From Lucifuga dentata (lineage: Eukaryota; Chordata; Actinopteri; Ophidiiformes; Bythitidae), in NCBI GenBank assembly GCA_014773175.1, contig VXCM01001534.1:90660-154659 (forward strand): DNA of 64,000 nt, written 5' to 3'. Under the pieces are notes generated by a model. That model had not been told where the DNA came from. It did no database searches and saw only the letters and a list, made by a program, of their open reading frames with translations. How positions within the stretch are numbered: position 1 is the first letter of the stretch; each line of letters begins with the position of its first letter. Position numbers and translations under genes: made by a program. This document shows positions 52,595-59,649 of this stretch, in pieces.

Positions 52595-55340
52595 CTTTAG
52601 TTGTATAACACCTTTCATACACAACATGTAGCTCAAAGTGCTTTACATTTTTAAAAAAGAAATAAAAACAGGGAACACAGATTAAATTAACAAGTATAGG
52701 TAAAAATACAGTGCTTGGTATTGCAGAGAAAGCAAGCCATTAAAAAAAAAAAAGAAAACAAAGACAAAATGTTGTTTAGTGTTTGCTTCAGAAATATTGT
52801 GTATTTTGCACATATTAATCCATTTTATGATTTTTAATTTTTGTTCAGACTTCTGGGTGATTTTAAAAATAAATATATAGAGAAATGACCATTTTGAATC
52901 ATCTGTCAGTGTTTTTTTTTTATTTTTATTATTTTTTTTTATTTTTATTGTTTTTATTTTTCAGAGCTACTTTGCATGGTAGATGGTTTACATTGATTTT
53001 CTATGAAGTAAATCATATATGATATAACAATATAACAATAATGTAAACATGTACACTCTTCAGTTTAACAATAGATAACATCATCATGCAGATAAATGCA
53101 ATGCATTCATGTGATTATCATGTGATTTTTACATTTATAATCCATGTTGTGATTTCTACTTAACTTGTTATTGTATTATATCATAACACACAACATTCCA
53201 AAATAAATTGTAAAAATTTGACATTAACATTTAACATTTTTTTAATTAAATTTTCCCGTGACTGGAGTTTGTTTCCAAGCATATCATGGTAGTAAGCATC
53301 TCTCTGTAGAGGCTGATAGGTTGTCATGCCTGTACACTGAAATGTTAATCCTGCCCTCTGGAAATCCCTTTCAACCCCAAAATAAATCAATGTCTCAGCC
53401 TTTGATCACTACACATTCAAGAGCTCAAACAGACTCTGATAAGAGGGTCTTGATCAAGACTAATTAAGCCAGCAGCAACAACACATTCCCTTCTTCATTT
53501 TTCTGGGTTAAACACACCTTGATTTTAATAATTTTGCCTCTTGTTTACTACGTTTTGTGTTTATGGGGCTGACAGGAAGTTAAGTTAATAGTGCAGGATG
53601 TGGCAGACAGTGTAGTGAAGCCACTTGATACTCATGACGGCAAATTATCCCCTCAGGTGGGACCCTGTACCAGCCAGTTGCCATGGTGACATCGCAAGGG
53701 CAAGTGTTGACGCAGGCTTTGCCGCCGGGAACCATCCAGATCCAGAACTCACAGGTAAGCACCCCAACCAACGATGCTTGGTCTGACACATTCGCTCCCC
53801 CCACCCACCCACTGTCTCAGCTAGTTATTATTAAACGGGTCTCTTTACATCTTACAGAACCCAAAGCCGTCTTTTCATTGTCTCTGCCTGAACAAAACCC
53901 CCCACTGATAAACTGAATGCAATTTGTTTATTCCCGTGATGCTTTGGTTGCTCGGAAAACACAATTCGTTAGGTTTGAATTTAAATGAGGCTATAATGTT
54001 ATATGAGGGAATAACTTAAAACCTCATTTAGGTAACATATCTTTTATCTGATGCATGATAACGAAAATGATGCATATATATACCTATATATATATATATT
54101 TAGAGTAGACCACAGCAGTCTTCCATCACTATCTTGAGGGATGAAAAGAAAGAGTAAAAATTATTGGCAGGAAATGTGATTACAAATGCTCCAATGAAAG
54201 GCTATAACACAGTCATAGCCACATGAATGGCAGGAATTGAATTTTTAACGGCATGAGGAGACATTTATGGTTTTAATATTCTCTTTTTTCCAGTTCAATC
54301 CTTGGCCTCTAAAGGCATCGGTAGTTGTTTGTGGGTACCTGAGACCCTCACAGTATCTTTCCTCTTTGAGTCTTAGGTTGTATTGGACATGAATGAGCCT
54401 GGCTGTCTCTCCTTTATGTGAATTTCTCTCTGTTTCTGGTGAATAATTTAGCTGCAGTTTCTAGCTTCCTGTCATTAAAAGGAATGGGTTGATGCAAAAA
54501 TTATGTTTCTAGAGTGTCTGCAGTTTTAATAAAATATGGATTCAAACACAGTTAATGCATTGTTAAAGGATGTAATACTGCAAAACAGCATCAGAGAGTA
54601 ATTAAGTAAGTCTTAGAGGTCTACTTACTAAATTTCTACGGTGTCATGGGTCTGAGAAGAATGGATCAAATGACCAACATTGAAGTTCCAAAAAACAAAT
54701 GAATTTGTTCCAAGTTTTTATCTTGCATTTCTTAATGGATGAAGCATTAACACTAGATTAAAATTTGTCTTATAATATATAATAGTAGAGTCACTGGCTT
54801 GGTTTCTATAAATTTCAAACGTGCACAACTCAGAAAACCAGCCTAGGTCCTCCTGAGCGTGTCGCTGCTGAGGCCAGTCTTTGCCTGCTTTTTACAGCGT
54901 GCCACACTTGCCTACAGACATAAATACAAACTGGGAGGGGATCTGAGGGAACTAAGGGGATCTGGATCTGTCGCCCTCTTGGCATCAGGAGAGTCTCAGT
55001 TTTGGGATCGGTAATTCTGCGCTCGACAGGCGGAGGAGGCCTCGGTGAATAGCCGGGGCCAGGCTGAGGCAGAGATCTACATGCGGGCTGGGAATTGAAC
55101 ACAGCCCATCGCTACTTTGCCGACAAGCCCCAAGTAATCACACTCTCAAGCTCGGTGCCGCCAATTAATTCAACCCCGCTTTCCCCCGGAACAGACATTC
55201 CCAAGGCTGAGGGGGGATAAGAGGAGGGCGATCCACGTGACACCCAACTGCAGCTGTAATGAGTCCTGTTTTGTGTGTAGGGGGGAATCTGTATGTGTGA
55301 ACGTGGATTTATGGGTGTTTTGGGAGTTTGGGGGGTGGTG

Positions 55341-55374
<34 letters not shown>

Positions 55375-58300
55375 TGATTACATACATGTTTGTTATTTAT
55401 CTCCCAGTTGGTTGGGATTCCTTCCTCATTCATCTCTACTATTACACTTTACATAAAATTAATCAGATTTTATTCTTCACCCAACTTGCATTTTTTAAAA
55501 ATTTATTCATGATTTAGTCCTGCCTGCATATGTTATGCATGTGAAATATTCATATCGCCCTCCAAATGATTTTAGCCACAAATGGGTCGTTACACTCGCT
55601 AAAGGATCCGCACTTTCACTAGTGCTGCTTGGTACAATGACGCAACATATTTAATGTGCAGGTACTGAAAGAAAAGTGAATGGATCTTAATATGTGCTGA
55701 TATATTTTGAATAGAGGGTTGGGTAGTGACAGCTTTTGTTTTCAAAATGGGCTGGACATTTGTCTATATTGACCCCACGCACAGCGAGGATGATGGTTTG
55801 AGTGGCCAAAGAATCTCCAAGGATCACAGTTAGAGAATTGCAGACATTAGTTGGGTCTTGGGGTCAGAAAGTCTCCAAAACTACGATTCAAATGCCACCA
55901 GGCCGATTGAAAAAAATATTTGTTTCACGATTAGACTTTATTTTTCCTTTCAATTATTTTACTGTAATTAAAGGTTCTATTTTCTTAATATTTTGATTGA
56001 AAGATCAAGAGGATAGACAATAAAGAATTGTTTTTTCACAGCCCATTGTGCTTTTATTTTAACAAGGGTGCCCATATTTGTGAAGGGCTGCTGTAAATGA
56101 TGTAATTCTGAGCTATGGCTTCCAAGTTTAGAGGTACAACAAACACAGCATTATAACTATGCCTGTTGTGCTTCCCATTGCTGGAATCCTTCCGTGTGAA
56201 ACGCAGCTGCAGTTAATGCTGCCTGGTTTTTGGCGGTTTTTTTTTTTTTTTTTTTTTTTTTATTACACGTGGTCAAGTTGCACTAAGGTTTGAAGTCATA
56301 CAAAGATCAAAGGTTGGAGGTACAAAGTGCCAAAATCTGTGCTTTAATTCAACATGGTGGATATTGGTAACATGAGAACATTCAAACTCTTTACTACCTC
56401 AACATCTGATGTAACCATAACCCAATTTTTACATGAATAACTCGACACTTAATTAAATTGTCATCATATTGTATCCCAAAATGTTCTCACAAGATTATCA
56501 ACACTGTCCTCACAAGCGTAGCTAACCAGACCAAACACACCATCCAGATGTACTCCTCAGGATGTCGAAGACTGTCAATACTCTAACTGAGAGCATCCTG
56601 TCCTTGAATACTCGCATTCCAAACAATACTATCTGAATATTGATTCACTCAACACTGAGACACAGTTGACATCGTCTTTACTCTGAAAAAACTCTGAAAT
56701 ATTCACTTTTCACTGAAGAACTGTCTGACCCTCAGGTTCTTAACTGGTTTTTTTATCACTGCTCTTTAAATTCTTTGCCATAATACTCAGACTACTGACC
56801 TTCTTGTGTTTCCATATAGTCAAGGAGTGCTTCTTTTTTATATCTTAAGTATCATTACTCAAATTCAGTTACCATGGTGACACTTGAGGTGTTTCTGTCC
56901 TTGCCACAGAAAAAAAAAAAAAAAAAAAAGTTAGGTAATTGGTAGTCTCCCTTTGTTTCCGTGGCAACAATAACCAATACTCTCCATCCACTCCTTTTTC
57001 TTCTTTCTCTTTCCTCCACTCTCCTTCTCTCTTGGCATCCAATGAAAAGGTAAACGTGGACCTGTCCTCGCTCTTGGACAGCGAAGATAAGAAGTCCAAG
57101 AATAAGAGGGGTGTCCTGCCCAAGCACGCCACCAACATCATGCGCTCCTGGCTCTTTCAGCATCTCATGGTGAGGAAGAGGAGGTGAAGTGTGTGTATGG
57201 GTATTAAACGGCCCTTTGTTGGATCGATGATGAGCTGTGGTTAATGTCAAGGGCATAAAGTGGCAAAGATGAAAAAATGATGTGCCAGACAGATGGCAGG
57301 ATCACTGAAATGGGAAGTGATAGAGTTCATGTCTTTCGTTTCTGTGTTTCTTCTTTCTTTCAGCACCCATACCCAACAGAAGACGAGAAGAGGCAGATTG
57401 CAGCGCAAACAAATCTAACCCTTTTGCAAGTGAACAACTGGTAAGAATAAAAATCTTAAAGGACAATACCACAGATTTAGTATGTTTAAGCCCAGTATAT
57501 ACAACTCACATACATGAGAACCATTTTCCCAAATATGCCACAGGAGTGGTACATTTTAGATTTTTGTTCCTACCTTTCAGACTGCCATTGGTTTCAGTTC
57601 ATTTCAGCATGCTATTAAAATCAACTTGTAGAGACTTGCAACGTGCTTGAGATACATAATCCATCACAGTGAACATGATGTCTATTACGTTTTTTGTTGA
57701 AGTAACTTCATTTAGTCGATCCAACATGGAGCTGATCCAACATGGAGACAATGTATGTCTCCGCCAGGAAATACAGTCCCAGGAGAAGGCGGCTTTTACT
57801 GAAGAATTTTAAAATCTTTATTTTGACATAGGTGTTAGCAGGCAAAACATTGAATTTTAGTTTGGGGATATCAGCTGAACATTTTATTTTGAAAGATCAG
57901 GGGATTTGGTAAAATAACAGGATAACTAAAATACAGTTTTATGTTTTGGAAAGTGGTTGTCAGTAACGTAATGTGTAATATTTATTGGGTTTAAACATGC
58001 AAAATCTCTGGTATGTTCTTTAATATTATGTTAAAGTCGTCATGTCTGTAAAAATAAAGACATGCTGTAATTTTCGTATTATAGCATGAGAGTGTCACTG
58101 AGACTAAACTTCAGTTGGCTGTAGCTTCCCCTTTTACATTCATGGAATTTTGGCGCCATCTCCTGGTCATGCATATCAAGTACATCAGAAAACATTCTGT
58201 GTTTTCCTTAATCTCTAATTCTAGTTCTCTAACCAATGGTTGAAGAGTTCTGCTGCATTCTAAATTCTAATCCATCATTATCTGACAATAATTATCCATA

Positions 58301-59615
58301 TCAGTAAAAGAAATTTTGGTGATAAGTGTCTCATTTTCAAGCTCTTACTGTGTATCCCCTTTATCTATCTTATCGGCCCTGTCCCCGTCTCCAGGTTTAT
58401 TAATGCTCGCAGGCGTATCCTCCAACCCATGCTGGATGCCAGCAACCCAGACCCAGCTCCAAAAGCCAAGAAGATGAAATCCCAGCACCGTCCAACACAG
58501 CGCTTCTGGCCCGACTCCATAGTGGCTGGAGTTCTGCAGACGCACAGATCACAAACAGGAAACAACTCAGACAGTAAGACAACGCCAAAAGAAACATTCC
58601 TCAGAAAACTGAAACTTCCCTTATGATTTTCAAAAACTACACCTGTAAAATTTTAGAATATAGAAAATATATTCCGGCAACCTGAGAGCTGCCAAATGTG
58701 TGTATGCATCACTTGAAAGGTTTAGAAGTTGGATTTACTAGAAAAGGTTCATCTGTGTGTTTAAACTTAAACCACTAGATGACGCTGTTGAGTCTTTCTC
58801 TTCATTTATTTGGAAAATGTAAATTATTGTTAAAGAGTATCTAAATGGTGAAAACATCCATATTTTTTTCTGAAGGTACACAAATTCTTTAAATTTGAAA
58901 CAAAATGATCAAATTGCAAAGAATTACTTCATAGGTACTATATGGTTTTATTGTTGTCACCATGAAAAAAAAGTCCCCAGTTTCTTGTTAAATCTTATTA
59001 TAGCAAAACGTTTCTCTCTTTGTAACAGCACACTTTCATGTTGCAGTGACAGATTTTTGTCATTATTAAAACTTGTGTTGTAATAACAAGAAACTTTTCC
59101 CACTGTGAAAAGAGACAAGAAATGATTTTATAAAAATGGAGTTGTCATTTTGTATGTTGTTATAAGTAGAAAGAGTTTTGGAGAAGATGTAGCCTATATT
59201 TTGCAGAACCAGATATGCTCTCATTTATGTAGTTTTAATAAGCTTTGGATAGAACACAGAACATTTTTCAATTATACTACCTACGCCAAGGAGGTAATGT
59301 TTCATTTGCATGCTTTCATTGGTTGATTAGATTTTGAGGGGGATCCAGATAGAGGAATATTTTTTTTTATTTTAGGCATTTCAAGAAAAATTGTTTGCCC
59401 TAAAAACTAATTAATAATCATTTTTTAAAAAGTATTCTATAAACAGCAGGTGCAGTTTAGCCCAGATCTGACATTGCTGCTCAATAATTAATAAATGAGC
59501 AAAAAACATGCAACTACCACCAAAGTGTAGCTAAGATGATGCTATCTTCAGCACTTATGGATATAGATTGGAAGAAGGTGATGAATTTGCACAAAAAAAA
59601 AAAAAAAAAAAANAA

Positions 59616-59649
<34 letters not shown>

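Noticed and set aside
56855..57256. 133-residue minus-strand frame over pknox2 exon 7
   Set aside because: It is antisense shadow of the homeodomain exon and its pyrimidine tract.
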